NCBI GenBank assembly: GCA_023139225.1
Contig: JAGLNZ010000440.1
Coordinates: 1-23,130 of the forward strand
Source of the DNA: Desulfobacula sp.
GTDB taxonomy: Bacteria; Desulfobacterota; Desulfobacteria; Desulfobacterales; Desulfobacteraceae
Length of the DNA: 23,130 nt
Reading direction: 5' to 3'
The notes beneath the pieces are model-generated. The model did no database searches, was not told the origin of the DNA, and saw only the letters and a list, made by a program, of their open reading frames with translations. This document shows, piece by piece, positions 6,460 to 14,199 of this stretch; position 1 is the first letter of the stretch, and the number at the start of each line of letters is the position of its first letter. The translations under genes and the position numbers were made by a program.

Positions 6460-7794
6460 TTATTTTAATTTTATGCCAAAGGCTTTTTTTAAACCATCCA
6501 CACTGGAAGCCATATCTAGTTTTCTATTCATGTCCTGTCTTAAAAATTGAACAATCCCCGGCATCAAGCGTTTTGCTTCATCAACATCAGGGTCTGACCC
6601 ATCTATATACGCACCGATTGTAATCATATCTTCAGCACTTGAGTATGCAGCCAAAACACTGACCGCTTTATCCCTTACAGCCACATGATCCTTTTGGCAG
6701 ACATCCCGCATCACCCTTGATATACTGGCCAAAATATCAATGGCAGGATAATGGCCCTTATTGGCAAGATCCCTGGACAATACAATATGGCCGTCAACAA
6801 TTGATCGAACCGTATCCCCGACAGGATCATTTAGATCATCTCCCTCAACCAGAACAGTATAAATTCCGGTAATTGATCCGCCGTTTTCCATATTCCCGGC
6901 TCTTTCAAGAAGGATAGGAATCTGGACAAAAAATGACGGGGTATACCCTCTGGATGTCGGCGGCTCACCGGCAGCAAGCCCCACATCTCTTGAGGACATG
7001 GCAAAACGCGTGATTGAATCCACCATCAATAATACATCTTTCCCCTGGTCCCTGAAATACTCGGCTATGGTGGTGGCAAGGTAGGCACCCCTTATCCTCA
7101 CCAAAGGAGGAGAATCAGAGGTTGCTGCAACCACGACCGCTCTTTTCAGTCCTTCTTCCCCCAAAGTATCATTAATAAAATCTTTTACTTCCCGGCCTCT
7201 TTCCCCGATAAGGCCAATAACCACCACATCCGCACTGGTATGCTTGGTCATCATTCCCATTAAAACACTTTTCCCGACCCCGGAACCTGACATAATGGCA
7301 ACCCGCTGACCTTTTCCAAGAGTGATCATACTGTTGATTGCAGCCACTCCAACATCCAAAGGCTCTTTAATGGGCTCTCTTTCCATGGGGCCTATGGGTT
7401 TTCCATACAAATTATACTCCTGAGTGTACTCAATCTCACCCTTACCGTCTATGGGCATGCCCATACCGTCTATTACTCTTCCTAAAAGCTGATCTGAAAC
7501 ACCCACCAGAGGCGTTGCCGCAATGGGAATAATCCTTGCTCCAAGGCTGATCCCCCTAATATCTCCATAGGGCATAAACAAGGCCTTTTCTTTTTTAAAT
7601 CCCACAACTTCGGCTTTAATTTCATGACCATGATCGTTGATAATACTGCAAAGACTGCCGATTCCCATTCCCAGGCTATCCCCTTGGGCTATCAGTCCGA
7701 CAACCTGAGAAATCCTTCCTTCAGGCTGCATTGTGACACACCGGTCCACAGCCTTAAAGTATTTATGAAAGTCAATTTTGTTTAAGTGTTCCAA
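6460..7794 (-). CDS. fliI: Flagellum-specific export ATPase FliI
   Basis: 444 residues, typical for FliI. Walker A is SGSGVGKS at residues 169-176, GERGREV follows at 197-203, and the Walker B strand VLLMVDSITR is near 255-264. The ELP-like stretch SSRDVGLAAGEPPTSRGYTP is the signature of the F-type/T3SS ATPase family. FliI forms the hexameric cytoplasmic ATPase that energises loading of flagellar export substrates, with FliH as regulator and FliJ as stalk; both are its immediate neighbours. The start lies two bases after the fliH stop. The gene appears intact. Confidence 0.95.
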   Translation of the reverse strand: MEHLNKIDFHKYFKAVDRCVTMQPEGRISQVVGLIAQGDSLGMGIGSLCSIINDHGHEIKAEVVGFKKEKALFMPYGDIRGISLGARIIPIAATPLVGVSDQLLGRVIDGMGMPIDGKGEIEYTQEYNLYGKPIGPMEREPIKEPLDVGVAAINSMITLGKGQRVAIMSGSGVGKSVLMGMMTKHTSADVVVIGLIGERGREVKDFINDTLGEEGLKRAVVVAATSDSPPLVRIRGAYLATTIAEYFRDQGKDVLLMVDSITRFAMSSRDVGLAAGEPPTSRGYTPSFFVQIPILLERAGNMENGGSITGIYTVLVEGDDLNDPVGDTVRSIVDGHIVLSRDLANKGHYPAIDILASISRVMRDVCQKDHVAVRDKAVSVLAAYSSAEDMITIGAYIDGSDPDVDEAKRLMPGIVQFLRQDMNRKLDMASSVDGLKKAFGIKLK

Positions 7795-7796
7795 GG

Positions 7797-8759
7797 TTAT
7801 TCAACCCCTGCGTTCTTAATGGCTTCAAAAAGAGCTTCAAGCCTTGATTCCGGATCTGCTGAAATTGAAGCCGTAAGGGTTTCGATTTTACATCCCCCCC
7901 TCTTGATGGAAGGATCCGATCTCACCGACACACTGTTTAATGAATCAATCTGCTCAAAAAATTCATCCTTGACCATCTCAATATATTCATAATCATCTGA
8001 TGACACGCTCAAAACCACTTCTTCGGGTTTAACAAGCATTTTTAAAGCATCCAGAACCATAGCTTTAACAATTTCATCATTAATTTCTATCTCTACCATG
8101 ACAGCTTTTTGGGCAATGAGCTGAATAAGAGAAATAATCCTTTCTTCATACTTTTCAACCAATAATTCCAATGTAGAATCTGCTGTTTTCAATGAGTCTT
8201 CAAGTGAATTTAAAATCTCAACTGCCTTTTTGCGGGTTTCTTTTGTGGCTTTTTCTTCCCCTTCTTTCAGGCCTTGTTCAAACCCCTTTTTCTCTCCTTG
8301 TTCTATGCCCTGCTGCTCTCCTTTTTCAAGCCCCTCTGTTTCACCCTTTTTAAAGGCCTCTTCATAGCCCTTTTTTTGTCCCTGTTCCATCCCTTGTTCA
8401 AGGCCTTTTTCAAACCCCTGCCTATACCCTTTTTCATCAGGGGTTTCTTCCGGCTTTTCAGGCTCCTGTTCTATGGGTGCTTCATGATTTTCCGGCTTTT
8501 CCCGGCTTTCATCCGGCTCATATCTTGGTTCAATTAAAGGTTTGAAAATAATTTCTTCGGGCTCTTTTTTAACATCATACATTGCTTCAAATTCGTGGAA
8601 TTTTTCTTTTTCAAACTTGGATTCCTCAAACAACAATTCAAATCGATCAAAATTCGGCTTGGATTTATCCGTATTGTTTGAGCGTTCTTTGTTAAAACTT
8701 TCTAAAGAACTCAAAGCCATCGGCTTAAACTGATCATTATCACTATCAGACAAGGACAT
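7797..8759 (-). CDS. fliH: Flagellar assembly protein FliH with a long GxxxG repeat
   Basis: 320 residues from the ATG at 8757-8759, which has AAGGA eight bases upstream and lies inside the end of fliG (14-nt overlap). An in-frame TTG at 8777 is possible but less likely. Residues 1-105 are acidic and low in complexity. Residues 111-167 show glycine every fourth position (GYRQGFEKGLEQ and so on), with a single Ala replacing one Gly. The C-terminal half (about 185-320) is the conserved FliH/HrpE/V-ATPase E-like domain. FliH dimers regulate FliI and dock it to the C ring through FliN. GxxxG segments are known in FliH, but a run of about 14 glycines is at the long end of what I would expect. Confidence 0.9.
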   Translation of the reverse strand: MSLSDSDNDQFKPMALSSLESFNKERSNNTDKSKPNFDRFELLFEESKFEKEKFHEFEAMYDVKKEPEEIIFKPLIEPRYEPDESREKPENHEAPIEQEPEKPEETPDEKGYRQGFEKGLEQGMEQGQKKGYEEAFKKGETEGLEKGEQQGIEQGEKKGFEQGLKEGEEKATKETRKKAVEILNSLEDSLKTADSTLELLVEKYEERIISLIQLIAQKAVMVEIEINDEIVKAMVLDALKMLVKPEEVVLSVSSDDYEYIEMVKDEFFEQIDSLNSVSVRSDPSIKRGGCKIETLTASISADPESRLEALFEAIKNAGVE

Positions 8760-9759
8760 CGTCTTTTCCTTTACCAAGCGTTATCGTTCCATCAGCCTCA
8801 AGCTCTTTGGCTGCACGAACAACGGCCTGCTGCGCTTCTTCAACCTCTGCCAGACGGACCGGACCCATGGCTTCAAGATCATCTTTAAGCATTTCACCAG
8901 CTCTCTGGGAAAGATTGGAGAAAATCTTTTCTTTCATTTCATCTGTTGCTGTCTTTAGAGCATAGGTCAACTGCTGACCTTCGACCTTCTTGAGGATCTC
9001 TCTCATTGCCATATCATCAATACTTGTAAGGTCTTCAAATACAAACATCAAATTACGAATATCATTGGCCATTTCAGGGTTGTCCTCTTCAACAAACTCC
9101 ATGACGGTATCTTCTGTTGTCTTGTCCACCCCATTGATAATATCCACAAGCACCTGCAGCCCGCCGGCTTTTCCTCCCGGTCCTACAGCTCCGGAAAGTT
9201 CGAGTTTTAATGCCCTGTCAACATCCCTGACTACATCTTCTGAAATCTGACCCAATTTTGCAATTCGCATGGCAATGTCGCCTTTTAAATCATCGGGAAG
9301 GGATATCATTATTTCCGATGATATTTCAGAAGGCATATGGGCAAGAATCATTGCAATGGTTTGAGGATGCTCTCCTTCCACGTATCCAGCCAGGGTTCCT
9401 ACATTGATATTTCTGCTCCAGATAAACGGCTTATCCTGTTTTTTCTTCTCAAGATCTTCAAGAATGGCATTGGCCTCTTTGTCTTTCATTGTCTTTTTAA
9501 CGATATTTTTAATAAATGAGTCACTCTCGATGATCATTTTGGATTCGCCTTCAAATTTATCTACAAAATCAAGGGAAACCGCTTTTAGCATTTCCGGAGT
9601 AATATTATCAATCAAAGACATTTCAAAAGCCACTTCACTGATTTGAAATTCAGTCATTTTTCCAAAAGCCTGGGTGGCATATTCCTCCCCCATTGCCATT
9701 AAAAAAACAGCAGCTTTTCGTGGACCGGATATATTTTCAGGGTCTAAGACATCGGCCAT
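8746..9759 (-). CDS. fliG: Flagellar motor switch protein FliG
   Basis: 337 residues, the usual length. The start at 9757-9759 has an excellent AGGAGG eight bases upstream that lies inside the end of fliF. The N-terminal domain begins with SGPRKAAVFLMAMGEEYA, the middle domain carries EHPQTIAMILAHMP, and the C-terminal domain carries the charged helix DLTSIDDMAMREILKKV that faces the stator. FliG links the MS ring (FliF) to FliM/FliN and converts stator force to torque and switching. It sits between fliF and fliH as in most flagellar operons. The extreme C-terminus (after EADGTITLGKG) overlaps fliH in another frame. Confidence 0.96.
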   Translation of the reverse strand: MADVLDPENISGPRKAAVFLMAMGEEYATQAFGKMTEFQISEVAFEMSLIDNITPEMLKAVSLDFVDKFEGESKMIIESDSFIKNIVKKTMKDKEANAILEDLEKKKQDKPFIWSRNINVGTLAGYVEGEHPQTIAMILAHMPSEISSEIMISLPDDLKGDIAMRIAKLGQISEDVVRDVDRALKLELSGAVGPGGKAGGLQVLVDIINGVDKTTEDTVMEFVEEDNPEMANDIRNLMFVFEDLTSIDDMAMREILKKVEGQQLTYALKTATDEMKEKIFSNLSQRAGEMLKDDLEAMGPVRLAEVEEAQQAVVRAAKELEADGTITLGKGKDDVLV

Positions 9760-9761
9760 AA

Positions 9762-11468
9762 TTATTCCTCCTCTGCTTCGCTTATCCAGCCCTTAAGGAT
9801 ATTGACAGTCTTGTAAAGATCTTTTCGGGCATAATATTTGGCTTTCTCATTAACCGACATGTTGGTAAGATATGATGTCCGCTCTGATGTACTCATTTGC
9901 GTTATAAACGATTCTTTTTGATCTCCTGTCATCAATTCCAGGTATTCTTTTTGCTGCTTACCATCCATTTCAATAAAATTAAGCTCTCTTTCCTCTTCCT
10001 CGATCAGGGCCAACTCATCGGGTCCCGGTAAGGCTTCCTGCTCAACCGTTGTCCTGATTTCTTTCACAGTTTTTATAATGGGGCGTATAACAAAAAGGAA
10101 CAATAAGAGTACCAAAAGCAGATTTGCAATGGTTCTGCCATACTCTTTCTGGACCATTTTCAACCCTGTGACAGCCGGTGCAGGCTCAATTTCAGCAATG
10201 GAGGCAAACGGAAAACATTCCATGGACACCTGGTCACTTCTCTCTTCATTATATCCCATAGCCTTAATGACGATATCCTCAAACTGCTTCATCTCTTCAG
10301 AAGACCTTGGCATATAAACCTTTTTTCTATTGCCGCTTTCATCGGTTTTGTATTCATATCTGCCATCTACGACTGCGGCCACAGAAAGCCTGGCTAAAAC
10401 AGCCATGGGCTTTTTGGTTTCCCGAACCCTTTTACTGATTTCAAAATTAAATGTATCATCACTCTTATTGACCAGCTCATTATTCTGTTCACCTGAAAGT
10501 CCCTCATCCCCGACAATGGGATTCACACTGGATGGTGTTGGAAGTTCATCTGAGGTTGTCGTAAGTTTTTCAGCACGATTTTTCCGGCTGCGGATGAATT
10601 CACCACCCCGTTCAAACGGATCATAAATTTCTTCATTCATATCATTTTTTGAAAAATCCATTTCAGATGTCACACGTACAATGGCTTTATCCTTTCCAAC
10701 GATTCTCTCAAGCATGGTCTGGATTCTTCTGGTCAGATTTTCCTCAAACCTGACTTTGTACTTATACTGGGCATCGGCAAAATTCCGGGCATTTACCTTT
10801 GCCTGTTCCTCTTCGGATTTACCTTCAAAAAGAATCCTGCCTGCCGTATCAACAATGGTAACAAGTTTTGGGGTCAAATCCTGGATGGAGCTTGCCACCA
10901 GATGGGCAATGGCGGTAACTTTCTCTTTGTCAAGATCAGCAGTTAACTCCAATAAAATAGATGCGGAAGGTTTTTTCACCTCTTCAACAAACACCGAATC
11001 TTTTGGCAGTACAATCATTACACGAGCCGTCTTCACTTCATCAAAGGCACTGATGGTTCTTGCAAGCTCTCCCTGGATCGCTCTGTTTTTATTAATCTTT
11101 TGAACAAACTCGGTGGTTCCGAACTCCGTCTTATCAAATATTTCAAACCCGACACCGCCGCCTTTGGGAATCCCGTCTCTTGCCATTGAAAGCCTGACGT
11201 CATAAACTATGGTTTCAGGCACCATAATAGTGGTACCGTCCCCTGTAAGCCGATAGGGCGTATTGGACTCCTTAAGTTTTTCAACAACCAATGCGGCATC
11301 ATCTTTTGCAAGCCCACTATAAGCTGCTTTAAACTCAGTCTTGTTTGCCCAGATAAACATAGTGGTAAATCCTGCAACAAGAACCATTGCTAAAAGCCCT
11401 AAAGCAATTTTTCTGGACAGCGACAACTCTTTAAGTGTTGTAATTATTCTTTCTATGACCGGATTCAT
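9762..11468 (-). CDS. fliF: Flagellar MS-ring protein FliF
   Basis: 568 residues. Transmembrane helix 1 is at about 18-41. The periplasmic ring-building domains (YscJ/FliF) include GIPKGGGVGFEIFDK, RAIQGELARTI and ARVMIVLPKDS. Helix 2 is at about 446-467, followed by a cytoplasmic tail ending in the FliG-binding segment KDLYKTVNILKGWISEAEEE. FliF forms the MS ring, the base on which the rod, switch and export gate are built. A GGAGTGATATACGTTT leader gives a weak but present ribosome binding site. The stop is two bases from the fliG start. Confidence 0.96.
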   Translation of the reverse strand: MNPVIERIITTLKELSLSRKIALGLLAMVLVAGFTTMFIWANKTEFKAAYSGLAKDDAALVVEKLKESNTPYRLTGDGTTIMVPETIVYDVRLSMARDGIPKGGGVGFEIFDKTEFGTTEFVQKINKNRAIQGELARTISAFDEVKTARVMIVLPKDSVFVEEVKKPSASILLELTADLDKEKVTAIAHLVASSIQDLTPKLVTIVDTAGRILFEGKSEEEQAKVNARNFADAQYKYKVRFEENLTRRIQTMLERIVGKDKAIVRVTSEMDFSKNDMNEEIYDPFERGGEFIRSRKNRAEKLTTTSDELPTPSSVNPIVGDEGLSGEQNNELVNKSDDTFNFEISKRVRETKKPMAVLARLSVAAVVDGRYEYKTDESGNRKKVYMPRSSEEMKQFEDIVIKAMGYNEERSDQVSMECFPFASIAEIEPAPAVTGLKMVQKEYGRTIANLLLVLLLFLFVIRPIIKTVKEIRTTVEQEALPGPDELALIEEEERELNFIEMDGKQQKEYLELMTGDQKESFITQMSTSERTSYLTNMSVNEKAKYYARKDLYKTVNILKGWISEAEEE

Positions 11469-11502
11469 AAACGTATATCACTCCATTTAAGTCATACTGA
11501 TA

Positions 11503-11793
11503 TTATACCTGCATCCGCATGACTTCATTATAGGCTGTCATGACTTTATTTCTGACCTGGGCAAGAATTTTCAAGGATGTGTGAGCTTTTGAAATGGCAC
11601 TCATCCCCTCATGAATACCCATTTCCCCCTGGATAACTTTTTCAATGGAATCATCTGCGATATGCTGTTTTGCATTCACATCCTGAATTGCCGCTTGGAT
11701 TCTCCGCGCAAACTCTGGGTTGCGTCTCTCTAATTTATTGGGCAGAGACTCGGTATTTAAAGAAATTTTATTGATACCATTTATCACAGTCAT
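11503..11793 (-). CDS. fliE: Flagellar hook-basal body protein FliE
   Basis: 96 residues, a normal FliE length. The family pattern is in the C-terminal half: GEMGIHEGMSAISKAHTSLKIL followed by RNKVMTAYNEVMRMQV, which closely matches the FliE signature. FliE connects the MS ring to the rod and is an early substrate of the flagellar export apparatus. The gene lies 15 bases after flgC and 34 bases before fliF, the classic flgB-flgC-fliE-fliF order. Confidence 0.94.
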   Translation of the reverse strand: MTVINGINKISLNTESLPNKLERRNPEFARRIQAAIQDVNAKQHIADDSIEKVIQGEMGIHEGMSAISKAHTSLKILAQVRNKVMTAYNEVMRMQV

Positions 11794-11808
11794 AATGATT
11801 TCCTCATA

Positions 11809-12306
11809 TTATTTGCCGATTTCAAGTGCTTTTAAAATCATATCCTTTGTGGCGGAAAGTGCAGTAACACTTGCTTCATAGCTTCGTTTAGCTACAAGCA
11901 AATCTGCGATTTCCGTCAAATGATCCACATTGGGCATTTTTACATAACCTGTATCAGGATCAGCATCGGGATGAGCCGGATTATAAACTAACCGGAAATC
12001 TTCCTGGGATCTGACAATCTGATCAACCCTGACACCGGTACCTTTGTCCTGTTTTTTTTCAGAATCAAATTCAATGGCAGAAAGCTCTATTCCCGCCTTC
12101 TGTTCTTTTAATTGCTTTTTTTCAATGACGCTTTTAAAAGAATCTATATCATCCCCTTTAAAAACAACCATTTTTCTTCTATAGGGTCCACCCTCTTTTG
12201 TTCGTGTGGTATCAACATTTGCAAGATTTTCGGCAATAACATTCATTTTGGTTCGATGGGCACTAAGGGCGGTTCCGCTTATTTTAGATGCATTCAAAAG
12301 GTCCAT
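11809..12306 (-). CDS. flgC: Flagellar proximal rod protein FlgC
   Basis: 165 residues. The N-terminus carries the rod-family motif SAHRTKMNVIAENLANVDT, followed by EGGPYRRK, and the C-terminus has PDTGYVKMPNVDHLTEIADLLVAKRSYEASVTAL, both diagnostic for FlgC. The protein polymerises into the proximal rod in the periplasm together with FlgB and FlgF. The start is three bases past the flgB stop, and GGAGGTAGATAATTC upstream provides the ribosome binding site inside the end of flgB. It is slightly longer than the common 135-150 residues because of a Lys/Glu-rich insertion near residues 50-85. Confidence 0.95.
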   Translation of the reverse strand: MDLLNASKISGTALSAHRTKMNVIAENLANVDTTRTKEGGPYRRKMVVFKGDDIDSFKSVIEKKQLKEQKAGIELSAIEFDSEKKQDKGTGVRVDQIVRSQEDFRLVYNPAHPDADPDTGYVKMPNVDHLTEIADLLVAKRSYEASVTALSATKDMILKALEIGK

Positions 12307-12309
12307 GAA

Positions 12310-12720
12310 TTATCTACCTCCTTCATCAATTGAATAGTTGAGTATTTGCATTTTCCTTAATAACATTTCTGTTGTTGTACGATATTTAAGATTGTTCTCC
12401 ATAAGGTTCATCATCTGGGTATCAATATTCACGGAATCAAGGTGATAGATATCAACATCCTGACTATTTTGCCCGGTCATGGCAAATGCTTCTTCATCAC
12501 CTGCCGGCAAATGTTTTATATGAGTTTTATCCAAAAACTCAGGTTCTTTTTCACCCATTGCCTGTTTGAGAGTTTTGTTAAAATCAAGATCCATCGGCTT
12601 ATACCCGATGGTATCCATATTGGCTATATTGCCTGCAATTAAATTATGCCGTTTTGCTGACACATCAAGTGCTTTTCCAATCATCTTTGATGTGTGTCCA
12701 AAAATTCTCGAATCCGCCAT
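12310..12720 (-). CDS. flgB: Flagellar proximal rod protein FlgB
   Basis: 136 residues from the ATG at 12718-12720, chosen because GAGAGGAAG lies directly upstream; an in-frame TTG at 12732 would consume that ribosome binding site. The motif RHNLIAGNIANMDTIGYKPMDLDF is the flagellar rod N-terminal signature, and VNIDTQMMNLMENNLKYRTTTEMLLRKM is the FlgB C-terminal helix. It is the first gene of the flgBC-fliEFGHIJ-motE-like operon. It lies 57 bases downstream of the predicted sigma-54 start site. Confidence 0.94.
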   Translation of the reverse strand: MADSRIFGHTSKMIGKALDVSAKRHNLIAGNIANMDTIGYKPMDLDFNKTLKQAMGEKEPEFLDKTHIKHLPAGDEEAFAMTGQNSQDVDIYHLDSVNIDTQMMNLMENNLKYRTTTEMLLRKMQILNYSIDEGGR

Positions 12721-12787
12721 TCTTCCTCTCAATACGAATTAAAATTCAAAACAATATAAACTAATACAACTATATGATTATTGAGAC

Positions 12788-12804
12788 TGCAATTTATATG
12801 CCTA
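12788..12804 (-). promoter_or_regulatory. Sigma-54 promoter of the flgB operon
   Basis: The minus strand reads TAGGCATATAAATTGCA, with GG at 12801-12802 and GC at 12789-12790 separated by exactly ten bases, as the -24/-12 consensus TGGCAC-N5-TTGCW requires. The only weak spots are A for T before GG and T for C at the end of GGCAC. It sits in the 93-base gap between the sigma-54 activator gene and flgB, with the start site predicted near 12777. The adjacent FlrC-like protein is the obvious candidate activator. Confidence 0.75.
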
Positions 12805-12813
12805 AAATCTAAA

Positions 12814-14175
12814 TCAATTATTTTCTTTATATTCGTTGAGTTTATTCCGAAGGGTCCGGACACTGATGCCCAGAATTTTTGCAGCATGGGTTCTATTACC
12901 CTCTGTTTGATCAAGGGTTTTAAAAATCATTTTCTGTTCCATTTCTTTTAATGAACTGGGCTCAGGTCCAAGGCCTTGATCCACGGATGAGTCTGACAGG
13001 TTTTCTTTTGATTCAACCATATCAATCAAAAGATCTTTTGGTTCGATCAGATCAGACTCTGCAAGAAGGACTGCTCTATGGATAATATTTTCAAGTTCGC
13101 GAACATTGCCTGAAAAAGGATGGCGCTTCAGAAGTGATACTGCCCCGCTTGTCATTCCTTTGACATGGCGGCCGTCAATTTCACAGTATTTTTTAACAAA
13201 AAATTTGCATAATATTTCAAGGTCCCCCATACGATCCTTTAAAGAAGGAATGACCAGGGGGATAGTATTTAACCTGTAAAAAAGATCTTCTCTGAAATCA
13301 TTTTTTTCCACGGCTTCCTTAACTTCTCGATTTGTTGTGGCAATCACCCTTACATCTACGTCAACAGGCTCGATTCCACCCACGCGGTCCACAACTTTTT
13401 CCTGGAGAACCCTTAATAATTTTGCCTGGAGGTGAAATTGCATTTCAGTAATTTCATCCAAAAACAGGGTACCTTTGTGAGCCAGTTCAAATTTACCCAT
13501 TTTTCTGGCTATGGCACCGGTAAAGGCACCTTTTTCATGTCCGAACAGCTCACTTTCCAAAAGATTCTCCGGTAATGCAGCACAATTTACTGCAATAAAC
13601 GGTTTATTACATCTGTCACTCTTTTCATGGATATATTTTGCAAACAATTCTTTTCCTGTGCCGCTGGCTCCCTGGATTAATATGGAAGCACTTGATTTGG
13701 CAACCCTTGAAGCAAGGGCAAGAAGCTTTTGGATTCCTTTATCCCGGGTGATAATTTTAACCTTTTTTCTAGAGGAAGGCGACGTCTGTGTTGAGGGGGG
13801 TTTTTGTTTCGATGCCACCAATACTCTTTTAGCAATCAGTTCAAGCTGTTCCATTTCAACAGGCTTGATCAAATAATCCAGGGCGCCAAGTCTCATCAGA
13901 TTGACAGCATGCTCAACAACAGGCTCTGATGCAAGAATAATGGTCTGGCACAAAAGTTTAGCTTCATCAACTTTTTTTAAAAATTCAATAGCGAAAAAAC
14001 CAGGAGTTGCAACATCGGCAATTACCATGTCCGGTTTTGTTTCAATAAGATATGAAAGAGCGTTTGAACCATCAGGTGTAGCGTCTACCAAAAAGCCAAG
14101 ATCTTCAAAAAACCGGACATATTCCATTCTCTCCTTAGGATTTTCAAGTATAATAAAAATTCTATGTCCCGGCAT
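12814..14175 (-). CDS. Sigma-54-dependent flagellar response regulator, FlrC/FleR/NtrC type
   Basis: 453 residues: receiver (1-120), AAA+ activator domain (about 140-375) and a Fis-type HTH (about 425-450, THAAKILGISVRTLRNKL). Walker A is GASGTGKE (169-176), the sigma-54 contact loop GAFTGA is at 216-221, and Walker B is TLFLDE ending at 241. The receiver keeps the phosphoacceptor Asp54 (IADVATPG) and Lys104 (LIKPV). Its acidic pocket is E11-N12 instead of the usual acidic pair, so phosphorylation may be weakened or unconventional. The gene is 24 bases after the TPR gene and immediately upstream of the flgB sigma-54 promoter, so I infer it activates the rod/MS-ring operon. No partner kinase is in the window. 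FlrC is the closest functional analogue, but the orthologue name is not certain. Confidence 0.88.
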   Translation of the reverse strand: MPGHRIFIILENPKERMEYVRFFEDLGFLVDATPDGSNALSYLIETKPDMVIADVATPGFFAIEFLKKVDEAKLLCQTIILASEPVVEHAVNLMRLGALDYLIKPVEMEQLELIAKRVLVASKQKPPSTQTSPSSRKKVKIITRDKGIQKLLALASRVAKSSASILIQGASGTGKELFAKYIHEKSDRCNKPFIAVNCAALPENLLESELFGHEKGAFTGAIARKMGKFELAHKGTLFLDEITEMQFHLQAKLLRVLQEKVVDRVGGIEPVDVDVRVIATTNREVKEAVEKNDFREDLFYRLNTIPLVIPSLKDRMGDLEILCKFFVKKYCEIDGRHVKGMTSGAVSLLKRHPFSGNVRELENIIHRAVLLAESDLIEPKDLLIDMVESKENLSDSSVDQGLGPEPSSLKEMEQKMIFKTLDQTEGNRTHAAKILGISVRTLRNKLNEYKENN

Positions 14176-14199
14176 ATTTTTTGTTTTCCTTAAAACCTC

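Noticed and set aside
8274..8537. An 87-codon plus-strand frame rich in Phe and Leu opposite fliH
   Set aside because: It is the antisense shadow of the Gly/Lys/Glu repeat of FliH and has no start context.
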